Assembly (NCBI RefSeq): GCF_024448895.1
Contig: NZ_JAMOIC010000005.1
Location: forward strand, 248,001-312,000
From: Stutzerimonas stutzeri
Lineage (GTDB): Bacteria; Pseudomonadota; Gammaproteobacteria; Pseudomonadales; Pseudomonadaceae
Reading direction: 5' to 3'
Length of the DNA stretch: 64,000 nucleotides
The first letter of the stretch is position 1. Every line of letters starts with the position of its first letter. Position numbers and translations under genes: made by a program. This document shows positions 34,756 through 43,461 of the stretch, in pieces. The notes beneath the pieces were generated by a model. It was given only the letters and a program-made list of their open reading frames with translations. It was not told where the DNA came from and made no database searches.

Positions 34756-36018
34756 TTACCAGATCGGCAGGCTGTAACTGACGATCAGGCGGTTTTCATC
34801 GGCATCGCGAGCAAAGTCGGAGCGAAACATGGCGTTGCGCATGCGCACGGCCACGTTCTTCAGCGGGCCGGTCTGCACCACGTACTTGAGTTCGATGTCG
34901 CGCTCCCACTCGCTGCCATTGCTGCCGCCGGCGTATTCGGCGTTGTCGCCGGAAACATAGCGGGTGAGAAAGGTCAGGCCGGGGATCCCAAGGGATGCGA
35001 AGTTGTAGTCGTAGCGCGCCTGCCAGGAACGTTCGTCGGCGTTGGCGAAATCGTTGATCTGCACGAAATTGACCAGATAGGGATTGCTGCCATCGACGTA
35101 AGCGTAGCCGGTGTCGCCGCGCATCTGCTGGTAGGCGAGGCTGAGCTTGTGGCCGCCGAGGCTGTAGCCGACCATGCCGTTCCAGGCCTGGTTGTCGATC
35201 TTGCCGGCGTTTGCTGCGCCGGTGTCGTCGCTGATCATCAGTCGCAGGTCGGCGGTCAACGCCGACTCTTCGCCGAGCGGGTGCGCCATCTGCAGATTGA
35301 AGAAATGCTGGCGATAGATGTCATCGAGCTCGGCAGCGTAGTAAGTGCCAGTGAGCTTTTCGCTGAAATCGTACCGGGCGCCGGCGAAGGTCAGATGGTC
35401 TGCTTCGGCGGCGCTGGAAAAGCGGCTGTTCTTGTTGTTCAGCTGCAGTTCCTGGGAATTGGTGGAGGCGCGGTCGATCACTTTGTCGAAGCGGCCACCG
35501 ATCAGTGTGAGGCTTTCGATGTCCCGCGAAGTCAGCGTGCTTCCCTCGAATAACTGCGGCAATGTACGGCTATCACTCGCAGTGACAATCGGCATTTCCG
35601 GGAGATGCGTGCCGAAGCGCAGCTCGGTTTCGGAGATTCTGGTTTTAGCGGTCAGCCCGAGACGGCTGAATTCATCCGGCGTGCCGCCATCATCCTGGAC
35701 CGGAAGCAGGTCAGTGCCTGCGCGGCCGCCACCCGAGTCCAGCTTGACGCCGAGCATGCCAATGGCATCGAGACCAAAGCCCACGGTGCCTTCAGTGAAA
35801 CCGGATTCGATATTGAGCAGAAAACCCTGGGACCATTCTTCGCGTTTGGATTGGCCGTCGCCTTCGCGGAAATCGCGATTGAGGTAGATGTTCTGGGTTT
35901 GCAGGGTCGCGCTGCTGTCTTCGATGAAATCAGCCTGGGCCAAGGGCGCCAGCGAGGCAGCTGCGATTGCTAAGGCAAGACGAGCATGTGCAGGGTTGGT
36001 TCTGACGGCAGTCAGCAT
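34756..36018 (-). CDS. opdH: OprD-family outer-membrane porin OpdH
   Basis: A 420-residue 18-strand porin of the OprD family, outer membrane. Signal peptide about 1-30 (LALAIAAASLAPLAQA). OprD features include FIEDSSATLQTQNIYLNRDFR, EEWSQGFLLNIESGFTEGTVGFGLDAIGMLGVKLDSG-type strands near residues 55-90, and a final strand ending LIVSYSLPIW. In P. aeruginosa OpdH takes up tricarboxylates such as cis-aconitate. The neighbouring tct genes and the divergent TctD-TctE support that substrate class. The ATG at 36018 is preferred because it starts the signal peptide. Confidence 0.92.
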   Translation of the reverse strand: MLTAVRTNPAHARLALAIAAASLAPLAQADFIEDSSATLQTQNIYLNRDFREGDGQSKREEWSQGFLLNIESGFTEGTVGFGLDAIGMLGVKLDSGGGRAGTDLLPVQDDGGTPDEFSRLGLTAKTRISETELRFGTHLPEMPIVTASDSRTLPQLFEGSTLTSRDIESLTLIGGRFDKVIDRASTNSQELQLNNKNSRFSSAAEADHLTFAGARYDFSEKLTGTYYAAELDDIYRQHFFNLQMAHPLGEESALTADLRLMISDDTGAANAGKIDNQAWNGMVGYSLGGHKLSLAYQQMRGDTGYAYVDGSNPYLVNFVQINDFANADERSWQARYDYNFASLGIPGLTFLTRYVSGDNAEYAGGSNGSEWERDIELKYVVQTGPLKNVAVRMRNAMFRSDFARDADENRLIVSYSLPIW

Positions 36019-36105
36019 CCTAGAATCTCCACTATTGTTTTTGTTGTGACGGCCATGGGCCGTATAGGTGGATCTAGCCACCTGAGACCGATCCTAGGCG
36101 GCGAA

Positions 36106-36134
36106 ACTTTCAGCAGGCTTTCAGCCTTGAAAGC
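36106..36134. promoter_or_regulatory. Candidate TctD operator between opdH and tctD
   Basis: Two CTTTCAGC copies (36107-36114 and 36118-36125) are exactly 11 bp apart, as expected for tandem half-sites of an OmpR-family dimer. The second copy is also the left arm of a perfect inverted repeat, GCTTTCA-GCCT-TGAAAGC (36117-36134). It is central in the 178-bp gap between divergent opdH and tctD. Confidence 0.55.
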
Positions 36135-36196
36135 AGCGCCTGGCGCGCCTTGCCGCTACACTGGCGGCCCGTTCCGTATGTGGCAGAGGACAGGCA

Positions 36197-36868
36197 ATGC
36201 GGATTCTTCTGGTCGAGGACCATCCCCAACTGGCTGAAAGCGTGGCGCAGGCGCTACGCGCCAGCGGATGGACCGTGGACCTGCTCAATGACGGCGTTGC
36301 GGCGGACCTGGCGCTCTCCACCGAGGACTACGCGCTGGCGATTCTCGATGTGGGCCTGCCCAGGCTCGACGGCTTTCAGGTGCTGGCGCGCCTGCGCGAA
36401 CGGGGGAAGACGCTGCCCGTACTGATGCTCACGGCGCGCAGCGATGTCACCGATCGGGTGCATGGCCTGAATCTGGGCGCGGACGATTATCTGGCAAAAC
36501 CCTTCGAGCTCTCGGAGCTGGAGGCGCGGGTCAAGGCATTGCTGCGGCGCAGCGTGGCGGCGGGCGAGCGTCAGCAGAGCTGCGGTCCACTGGTCTATGA
36601 CCTGGACGCGCGGCGCTTCAGTCTCGACCGGCAAGCGCTGAGCCTGACCTCTCGCGAGCAGGGCGTGCTGGAGGCGCTGATCACCCGGCCCGGACGGGTG
36701 ATGAGCAAGGATCAGCTGGCAGCTCAGGTATTTGGCCTGGACGAGGATGCCAGTGCCGATGCCATCGAGATCTACGTACATCGTCTGCGCAAGAAACTCG
36801 AAGGCAGCGCCGTGCGCATCGTGACCTTCCGAGGACTCGGCTATCTACTGGAGAGCATGGATGCCTGA
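36197..36868 (+). CDS. tctD: Response regulator TctD (OmpR family)
   Basis: A 223-residue two-component regulator. The receiver domain (about 1-120) has the acidic pair in LLVEDHP, the phosphoacceptor Asp in LAILDVGLPRLDG (about Asp51) and the Lys in DYLAKPFELSEL. The C-terminal winged helix (about 130-220) has LTSREQGVLEALITRPGRVMSKDQLA and YVHRLRKKLEGS. It is divergent from opdH-tctCBA and overlaps tctE by 8 bp. In P. aeruginosa TctDE controls opdH and the tct genes in response to tricarboxylates. Confidence 0.94.
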   Translation: MRILLVEDHPQLAESVAQALRASGWTVDLLNDGVAADLALSTEDYALAILDVGLPRLDGFQVLARLRERGKTLPVLMLTARSDVTDRVHGLNLGADDYLAKPFELSELEARVKALLRRSVAAGERQQSCGPLVYDLDARRFSLDRQALSLTSREQGVLEALITRPGRVMSKDQLAAQVFGLDEDASADAIEIYVHRLRKKLEGSAVRIVTFRGLGYLLESMDA

Positions 36869-38276
36869 CGAGGCTCCGCGCGCCGGCAGTCTGCGTGCCG
36901 GGCTGCTGCTTCGGTTGGCGGTGCTGCTGGCGCTGTTGCTGCTTTTCAGCGGCTGGAGCGCCTATTGGAACGGCCGCGCCGCCGCTGACACCGCTTACGA
37001 CCGTACCTTGCTGGCCTCGGCCCGCGCCATTGCCGATGGCCTGGTCGCCAATGACGGCCAGCTGCGTGCCAACGTGCCCTACGTCGCGCTGGACACCTTT
37101 GCCTACGACAGCGCTGGACGAATCTACTATCAGGTGCTCGATACCGAAGGCCTGCTTGTCAGCGGCTACGAGGCTCTGCCGGCACCAGGGCCGAAGGTCC
37201 TGCGCACCGATGACTATCCGGCGCTGGCGCGCTTCTACGACGGTGAGTTCAAGGGGGAGGGCGTGCGGCTGGTCAGCCTGCTGCAGCCGGTCAGCGAGCC
37301 GGAGCTCACTGGCATCGCCGAGATTCGCGTCGCCGAAACGCTGGGCGCGCGTGAACGCATGGCCCGCAGTCTGCTGGTGGATACGCTATGGCGGGTCGGT
37401 CTGCTGGCGGTCGCTGCGCTGGTTCTTGTGTGGCTGGCGGTCAGCGCGGCACTGCGGCCCTTGGGCAAGCTCAGCGAGGCGGTCGAGTTGCGCCAGACGG
37501 ACGATCTTCGTCCGCTGCCAATGGTCACGGTACAGCGCGAACTCAAGCCCCTGGTGGCGGCGCTCAATCACTTCACCGAGCGGCTGCGCGCGCAGTTCGA
37601 ACGTCAGGCGCAGTTCATTGCCGACGCCGCGCATGAGCTGCGTACGCCACTGGCGGCGCTCAAGGCGCGAATCGAGCTTGGCCTGCGCGAGCAGCAACCG
37701 CAGCGCTGGCAGGAAACCCTTGAGGAAGCCGAGGCGCACACCGATCGGGTGATCCATCTGGCCAACCAGCTGTTGTCACTGGCGCGTATCGAAAGTGGCG
37801 CGCAGTCGATCGCCGAAGGTGGTGCACAGCGCCTCGACCTCAGCCAGCTGGCCCGCGAGCTGGGCCTGGCCATGGCGGCGCTCGCCTACAAACGGGGTGT
37901 TGCGCTGGCGCTCGAAGCAGACGAGCCGGTGTGGATCGACGGCGAACCGACCCTGCTCAGCGAGCTGCTGAGCAATCTGCTGGACAACGCGCTGGCTCAC
38001 ACGCCCAGCGGCGGCAATGTGGTCCTGCGGGTCAGGCAGGAGGGCGTGCTGGAAGTCGAAGACGACGGGCCGGGCATTGCCCCGCAGGAGCGTGAAAAAG
38101 TCTTCGCGCGCTTCTACCGGGTGCAGCAGCAAGGGCAGGGTGCGGGGCTCGGCCTCGCCATCGTCGGTGAAATCAGCCGCGCCCATCGGGCTACCATCGA
38201 ACTCGATCAGGGCGAGTCGGGTGGCTTGCTGGTCAAGGTGCGGTTCCCGGCCTTAGCCGCAAACTCAGCTGTCTGA
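36861..38276 (+). CDS. tctE: Sensor histidine kinase TctE
   Basis: A 471-residue inner-membrane kinase partnered with TctD. It has membrane segments at about 13-33 and 172-193 around a periplasmic sensor (TctE N-terminal domain with YDRTLLASARAIADGLVAND). HAMP-like sequence follows, then HisKA with DAAHELRTPLAALKARIELG and HATPase with NLLDNALAHTPSGGNVVL and GAGLGLAIVGEI. All boxes are intact. The gene overlaps the stop of the convergent diguanylate cyclase by 12 bp. Confidence 0.94.
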   Translation: MPDEAPRAGSLRAGLLLRLAVLLALLLLFSGWSAYWNGRAAADTAYDRTLLASARAIADGLVANDGQLRANVPYVALDTFAYDSAGRIYYQVLDTEGLLVSGYEALPAPGPKVLRTDDYPALARFYDGEFKGEGVRLVSLLQPVSEPELTGIAEIRVAETLGARERMARSLLVDTLWRVGLLAVAALVLVWLAVSAALRPLGKLSEAVELRQTDDLRPLPMVTVQRELKPLVAALNHFTERLRAQFERQAQFIADAAHELRTPLAALKARIELGLREQQPQRWQETLEEAEAHTDRVIHLANQLLSLARIESGAQSIAEGGAQRLDLSQLARELGLAMAALAYKRGVALALEADEPVWIDGEPTLLSELLSNLLDNALAHTPSGGNVVLRVRQEGVLEVEDDGPGIAPQEREKVFARFYRVQQQGQGAGLGLAIVGEISRAHRATIELDQGESGGLLVKVRFPALAANSAV

Positions 38277-40181
38277 ACGCTCCATGGCCTGAAGTGGCTC
38301 GGCAACTACTACCTGGTTACGCCCGTTGTGCTTGGCTTGGTAGAGCGCCGCATCGGCAGCCGCAAGCAGTTGCGCCGGCGTACGTTGGGCCGGCGGCTGC
38401 AGGGTCGCCACGCCGATGCTGATGGTCAGCTGAAGCCGGGTTTCACCACAGCGCGGTTGCAGCGCCGCCACGGCGGCGCGGATGCGTTCGGCCTGTTCGG
38501 CGGCCTCGGTAGCATCTATGCCCGGCAGCGTGATGACGAACTCTTCACCACCGTAACGGGCCACCACATCGCCGGCGCGCTGGCCATGGTGCTTGAGGGT
38601 GTCGGCAACCAGACGCAGGCATTCATCGCCGAACGGATGGCCGTAGGTGTCGTTGACGCGCTTGAAGTGGTCGATGTCCAGCAGCAGCACCGAAAGCGGC
38701 ATCTCGATACGCTGCGCGCGGCGGATCTCCTCGTCGATCATCACGTCGAAATGACCTCGGTTGGATAATTGCGTCAGGGCGTCGGTAATGCTGAGGCGGG
38801 TGAGCTGCTCATTGACCATCTCCAGACCTCGCTTGGCATCCTCCAGCGCCCGGGTGCGTTCGTACACGCGCGCTTCGAGCGCCTCATTGGCCCGCATCTG
38901 CACATCGAGGGCCTGCTGCTGCGCCTGCAGTCGCGACTCACGTTCGATGGCCAGCGCCTCGGAGGCGTGCAGCACGCTTTGCTGCGCGAGGATGCGGCGT
39001 TCGCGCTCCACGTTGATGCGCTGGGCCAGCGCCATAGAAAGCAGCACGAACTCGGCAAACATGCCAATCAGCTGGCCATACAAAGTCAAGGTATTCAGCG
39101 GCAGCACGCCTTCAAGTGCAAGCAGATGTGCGATGGTTGCGATCAGCAGCGTCGACCAGGCGATAGCGAACAAGCGCGCCGAGGGGTTACCCCGGAGCCA
39201 CAGGCTGATGACCGCCGCCATGGTCAGAACGCAATGAACCAGCGCCATCGTTTCGCTGGCGAGATAACGCGTGAGTGTCGGGGCGAGCAGGATGAGCATG
39301 ATCGCCGTCGCCCAGTACACCATCAACACCCAGGTCACCAGCCAGACCCAGCCACCATAACGACGGATGCTCAGGAAGCGTGTTGCGAACACCAGTGGAG
39401 TAAAGAAACACAGCGCAGCGGAAAGGCCATAGAAGCGCCGGGCGATGAGTGTTTCCGGCCACAAGAACAACTGGCCGAACCCGGTGATCGCCACAACATA
39501 AAACAGGGCGCTGAGTAGATAGAGAACGTAGAGCAGATAGCTCAGGTCGCGGGTAAACACGAACAGGCTGCTGTTATAGAGCAGGATCACCAGCATGCCT
39601 CCAAAGAACAGGCTGATCATCGCCACGTCCTTGATCTTGCCGGCAACGAAGCCTGGTTCGTCGGATATGACCAGCGGCACCGCCATCATGCCCCAGGTTT
39701 GCAGGTGCATGTACACCACTGCGTGTTCGCCGGCCTTCACCTCCAGTGGGAACACCAGATTCAGATCCGCTACGGGCTGTTCACGCATCGGCACGTGATC
39801 TCCGGCGCGCATCAATGGCCCCCATTCATCTTCGGCAGGGAAGAACAGCCGTAGCTGCACCTCGTCAAGGACAGGCCACTTCAGGCTCAGGAACCAGCGG
39901 TCGTCACCGGTGTTATCGCGATCGACAGCGAAGCGCAACCACACGCCTTCCTTCTGCTTTCCCAGATTCGGTTTTTGCAAGGGTTGCCATGACCAGTTGG
40001 CGTTGTGCGCCGTCTCGAAATCGGCGTCACGGTGGCCGGGCACCCATTCGATGGTGCCAGCCTTGAGGGCTGCGCGTCCCTCATGGACCATGCTGGGCGC
40101 AATTGCCGCGATCGCCTGATTCGAGATCAAGCCGGCAAGTGCGCTGAGCAGGCAAAAGAGCAGGAGCAGGCGTGATCGCAT
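38265..40181 (-). CDS. Diguanylate cyclase with 7TMR-DISM sensor
   Basis: A 638-residue inner-membrane c-di-GMP synthase. A signal peptide (about 1-25) leads to a periplasmic 7TMR-DISM-extracellular domain (about 30-175, with GVWLRFAVDRDNTGDDRWFLSL-like sequence). A seven-helix region (about 185-395) opens with MISLFFGGMLVILLYNSSLFVFTRD-type sequence. A coiled coil follows, then a GGDEF domain with LLLDIDHFKRVNDTYGH and ARYGGEEFVITLPG. An RxxD inhibitory site (RAGD) lies five residues before GGEEF. The ATG at 40181 starts the signal peptide; an in-frame ATG at 40259 is possible. The periplasmic domain may sense carbohydrates or other small ligands. Confidence 0.9.
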   Translation of the reverse strand: MRSRLLLLFCLLSALAGLISNQAIAAIAPSMVHEGRAALKAGTIEWVPGHRDADFETAHNANWSWQPLQKPNLGKQKEGVWLRFAVDRDNTGDDRWFLSLKWPVLDEVQLRLFFPAEDEWGPLMRAGDHVPMREQPVADLNLVFPLEVKAGEHAVVYMHLQTWGMMAVPLVISDEPGFVAGKIKDVAMISLFFGGMLVILLYNSSLFVFTRDLSYLLYVLYLLSALFYVVAITGFGQLFLWPETLIARRFYGLSAALCFFTPLVFATRFLSIRRYGGWVWLVTWVLMVYWATAIMLILLAPTLTRYLASETMALVHCVLTMAAVISLWLRGNPSARLFAIAWSTLLIATIAHLLALEGVLPLNTLTLYGQLIGMFAEFVLLSMALAQRINVERERRILAQQSVLHASEALAIERESRLQAQQQALDVQMRANEALEARVYERTRALEDAKRGLEMVNEQLTRLSITDALTQLSNRGHFDVMIDEEIRRAQRIEMPLSVLLLDIDHFKRVNDTYGHPFGDECLRLVADTLKHHGQRAGDVVARYGGEEFVITLPGIDATEAAEQAERIRAAVAALQPRCGETRLQLTISIGVATLQPPAQRTPAQLLAAADAALYQAKHNGRNQVVVAEPLQAMERSDS

Positions 40182-40349
40182 CAAGCGCAAAGTCTCATCT
40201 TGCGACCCCGCCGCTACGCTAGGCGGGCGTGAGGGTCTAGCAGTGGTAATGGCCTTCAAAAGATACGGCTAATGTCGCTTTGATACCACCGCCAGACCTG
40301 CCAAAGGCTTGTCCACCTATCGGAACGGACGCAAGAACTATAGCCCCGC

Positions 40350-41936
40350 CTATCCGCGTCGCCGTGTCCAGAATTGTTGAACCAGCATTTCCATGCTGTC
40401 AGCCAACTGAGCAACACCCGTAGCAGTTTCCCGGCCGCGCAGGCCTCGTTCCACATGTTGGTCAGAGCCACTGCGAATGCTCACAATATTCTGATTAATG
40501 TTTTCGCTCACGGCACTTTGCTCTTCGACGGCCGATGCGATCTGCAGGCTCATATCACTAATCTCGTTCACCCGATTGTTGATGCCCTGAAGTGAACGAG
40601 CTGCTTGCTCGGCCTGCTCGACGCTTTCCATCGCTTGTTCACGACTGCGCTGCATTACCTGCACTGCCTGCCGTGCGCCGCCTTGCAGGGCTGCGATCAT
40701 CGCATTGATTTCCTGGGTCGACTGCTGGGTGCGCGATGCCAAGCTGCGAACCTCGTCCGCGACCACAGCGAAACCTCGGCCTTGTTCGCCAGCCCGGGCC
40801 GCCTCGATGGCGGCGTTGAGTGCCAACAGGTTGGTCTGCTCGGCGATGCCGCGAATGACGTCCAGAACCTTGGTGATGTCTTTGCTGTGTGCCTCCAGTT
40901 CGTGAATGACGTCCCCGGCCTGCTGAATGTCCTGAGCCAGTCGGCCGATGGCCACGCCGGTGCGGTTGACTACATCAGTACCCGTCGCCGCTTCGCTATT
41001 GGCTCGGCTGGCCGCTTCGGCGGTGCGCTGGGCGTTGCTGGCGACTTCCTGGATGCTCATTGCCATTTGATTGATAGCCGTCGCCACCTGATCGGTTTCG
41101 CTCTGCTGGCGGGATGCGCTTTGCGCGCTGCTATCCATGGCACCTACGAGCTCGCGGGCATGCAGGCTCAACTGACGAGAGGCATCCCCGATTCGTCCGA
41201 CCATAGCCCCCGCTTCGGTTTCGAGCAGCTTCATAGCGAAGCTTATCTGCCCGAACTCATCGCGGCGGCCGGTGTAGACCAGTTGGCCAACCGCATCGTT
41301 GCCCACCTGGCGCGCCTGTTCAGCAAGACGCTGCAACGGTGCCAGTGCCATCCAAGCAAGACTGCCGGCGCCTAATGCAGCCGCCGCCGCAGTCGCTAAC
41401 GTAACCACCAAGCCTGCTCCACCCAACAGCCCGCCCGCGACAACAAAGGGCACGGTGCCCAGCGCCGCGAGCAGGGCCACCCGGCTGCGCACGGTGAAGG
41501 GTGCCCGACGCAGTGCAGCGGGAGGGCGTTTTTCCTTCAGTTGCGCGTACAACTTCTCGGCCGCGGCTACCTGAGCGGCCTGAGGTTTGGTCCGTACCGA
41601 TTGATATTCGACCACTTTTCCGTTGCGGCTGATGGGCGTGACGAAAGCGCTGACCCAGTAGTGGTCGCCATTCTTGCAACGGTTTTTCACCATGCCCATC
41701 CACGATTTGCCGGCGCGAACGCTGGACCACAAATCACCGAATGCTTCGGGCGGCATTTCAGGGTGGCGGACTATGTTGTGGTGCTGACCCAGCAGTTCGT
41801 TCTCTTCGAAACCGCTGATCTTTATAAAGTCGGGGTTTACGTAGGTGATGTCGCCGTTGAGGTCGGTGGTGGACAGTATGTTGGCTGTCTCACTGAATGA
41901 GACGTCGCGTCCGGTAATCGGGAGGTTCAGGCGCAT
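40350..41936 (-). CDS. PAS-domain methyl-accepting chemotaxis protein (Aer-like)
   Basis: A 528-residue chemoreceptor. The N-terminal PAS domain (about 10-115) has [20 protein letters not shown] and [20 protein letters not shown] sequence, as in Aer and its relatives, so redox or energy sensing is likely. Two short membrane segments (about 155-205) are joined by a tight turn. A HAMP-like stretch follows. The signalling tip is [37 protein letters not shown], kept fully. The start at 41936 gives the PAS N-terminus. A longer frame to 42116 lacks a sensible N-terminus. Confidence 0.92.
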   Translation of the reverse strand: MRLNLPITGRDVSFSETANILSTTDLNGDITYVNPDFIKISGFEENELLGQHHNIVRHPEMPPEAFGDLWSSVRAGKSWMGMVKNRCKNGDHYWVSAFVTPISRNGKVVEYQSVRTKPQAAQVAAAEKLYAQLKEKRPPAALRRAPFTVRSRVALLAALGTVPFVVAGGLLGGAGLVVTLATAAAAALGAGSLAWMALAPLQRLAEQARQVGNDAVGQLVYTGRRDEFGQISFAMKLLETEAGAMVGRIGDASRQLSLHARELVGAMDSSAQSASRQQSETDQVATAINQMAMSIQEVASNAQRTAEAASRANSEAATGTDVVNRTGVAIGRLAQDIQQAGDVIHELEAHSKDITKVLDVIRGIAEQTNLLALNAAIEAARAGEQGRGFAVVADEVRSLASRTQQSTQEINAMIAALQGGARQAVQVMQRSREQAMESVEQAEQAARSLQGINNRVNEISDMSLQIASAVEEQSAVSENINQNIVSIRSGSDQHVERGLRGRETATGVAQLADSMEMLVQQFWTRRRG

Positions 41937-42372
41937 GGTGGGTTTCTCGGGTCTACATGAATGTGTCGCCACGGACGTCTTGACCGATACCCAGGCGGGC
42001 GCATCGCGCATTCCCTGCCACTCACCTCGCGATGAATCCACGGACTTCCAAACGGTTCCTATCTTTCTTGGTCGTGTAAAGCCCGTACAAAAAACCGGGT
42101 GATGGCTCTGTGCCATGCGCGGATCTTATACGTTAAATCGTGCTTGTACAGTTATTTGTACAGTTTCTGTATAGGTATCCGGGATTTGTTCCCAGCGCGA
42201 GTAACACTCAGCCTTCAGATAGGTCTGATCCGGAGAATCACAATCAGATGATGAGCCTCGAGTTGCGGTCCAAGCTGTTACCGACGCAGCGGCCTGCTAG
42301 ACTCCGGACTTCTCGTCAGGCTCACGAGGTCGGCGGGGCAAATTCCAAAACAACCAATAAAGGAGTGAATCC
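41937..42372. other. 436-bp divergent region between the chemoreceptor and TAXI transporter genes
   Basis: No convincing gene. On the minus strand it holds the chemoreceptor leader with a possible -10 TATAAG near 42125-42130. Between 42144 and 42175 lie three near-repeats of TTGTACAG. The last 20 bases hold the AAAGGAG ribosome site of the TAXI binding protein. I found no flagellar sigma-28 promoter for the chemoreceptor. Confidence 0.6.
42144..42175. repeat. Three helical-turn-phased TTGTACAG-type repeats, candidate operator
   Basis: TTGTACAGTTA (42144), TTGTACAGTTT (42156) and the weaker TCTGTATAGG (from 42166) recur at 12 and 11 bp, about one helical turn. They overlap the -35 area of the possible chemoreceptor promoter and lie 200 bp before the TAXI gene. 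The bound protein is unknown. Confidence 0.5.
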
Positions 42373-43338
42373 ATGAAAGGCAAATCCTTGGCATGGATAT
42401 TTTCCGCCGCATTGGCGGGGACTGGTCTGAGCGGTGTGGCTCAGGCGCAAGAGAAATTCGTGACCATCGGTACCGGTGGTCAGACTGGCGTTTACTACGT
42501 AGCCGGTCAGTCGATCTGCCGTTTCGTCAACCGTAACGCCGAGGATCTGAAGTGCAACGCTCCGGCAAGCGGCGGCGGCGTGGCGAACGTGAACGGTCTG
42601 CGCAGCGGTGAGTTCAACTTCGGCATCATGCAGTCCGATCACCAGTACAAGGCGATGGAAGGTGTGGCTCCTTTCGAGAGCGAAGGCAAAATGGACGACA
42701 TCCGTGCCGTCTTCTCGCTGCAGAGCGAAGTCTTCACAGTCCTGGCGCGCCGTGACGCCAACATCAAGGGTCTGGATGACCTCAAGGGCAAGCGCGTCAA
42801 CATCGGCAATCCAGGTTCCGGTCAGCGCGACACCCTCGAAGAAATTATGAAGGAAAAAGGCTGGGACAAGTCGGCCTTCAGCCTCGCTGCTGAACTCAAG
42901 CCGGCCGAACAGGCCAGCGCGCTGGGCGACAACAACATCGATGCCATGACCTACTTCGTCGGTCATCCCAATGGCGCGATTCAGGAAGCCACCACCACTG
43001 TAGATGCCGTTCTGGTGCCAATCACCGGGCCGGAAATCGACAAGCTGCTGGCCGACAAGACCTATTACACCAAGGCTGAAATCCCTGGCGGTCTGTACAA
43101 GGGCAACGACAATGCCACGCAGTCCATCGGTGGCAAGGCGGTTCTGTCGACTACTGCCAAGGTTGATGCCGAAGTGGTCTACCAGCTGGTGAAGTCAGTA
43201 TTCGAGAACATCGAGCGCTTCCAGCGTCTGCACCCTGCGTTCAAGGACCTGAAGCCGGAAGACATGATCAAGGTAGGTCTGTCGGCCCCGTTGCATGAAG
43301 GTGCCGAGCGCTACTACAAGGAACGTGGCTGGATGTAA
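42373..43338 (+). CDS. TAXI-family TRAP transporter solute-binding protein
   Basis: A 321-residue periplasmic binding protein of the TAXI type. Signal peptide about 1-25 (ending GVAQAQ). The family signature is FVTIGTGGQTGVYYVAGQSICRFVN-like sequence near residues 30-55. It also has KRVNIGNPGSGQRDTLEEIM and YFVGHPNGAIQEATTTVD. TAXI proteins deliver dicarboxylates or amino acids such as glutamate. The substrate here is not known. AAAGGAG precedes the ATG. The fused permease follows after a 123-bp gap with a hairpin. Confidence 0.94.
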   Translation: MKGKSLAWIFSAALAGTGLSGVAQAQEKFVTIGTGGQTGVYYVAGQSICRFVNRNAEDLKCNAPASGGGVANVNGLRSGEFNFGIMQSDHQYKAMEGVAPFESEGKMDDIRAVFSLQSEVFTVLARRDANIKGLDDLKGKRVNIGNPGSGQRDTLEEIMKEKGWDKSAFSLAAELKPAEQASALGDNNIDAMTYFVGHPNGAIQEATTTVDAVLVPITGPEIDKLLADKTYYTKAEIPGGLYKGNDNATQSIGGKAVLSTTAKVDAEVVYQLVKSVFENIERFQRLHPAFKDLKPEDMIKVGLSAPLHEGAERYYKERGWM

Positions 43339-43395
43339 CGGCCAGCTCGCCCGCTCCTCTCGAGTGGCGGGCCTGCCGTCCGCGGCTTTCGTCTG

Positions 43396-43425
43396 AAAAC
43401 CCGTGCGCCTCGCGCCACGGGTTTT
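43396..43425 (+). terminator. Intercistronic terminator-like hairpin after the TAXI binding protein
   Basis: AAAACCCGTG (43396-43405) and CACGGGTTTT (43416-43425) form a perfect 10-bp stem with a 10-base loop. The T-tract is the right arm itself (TTTT). Likely a partial terminator before the permease. Confidence 0.7.
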
Positions 43426-43461
43426 CGCGGTTCCGTTACCTGAAAAAACAGGCCACATTTC

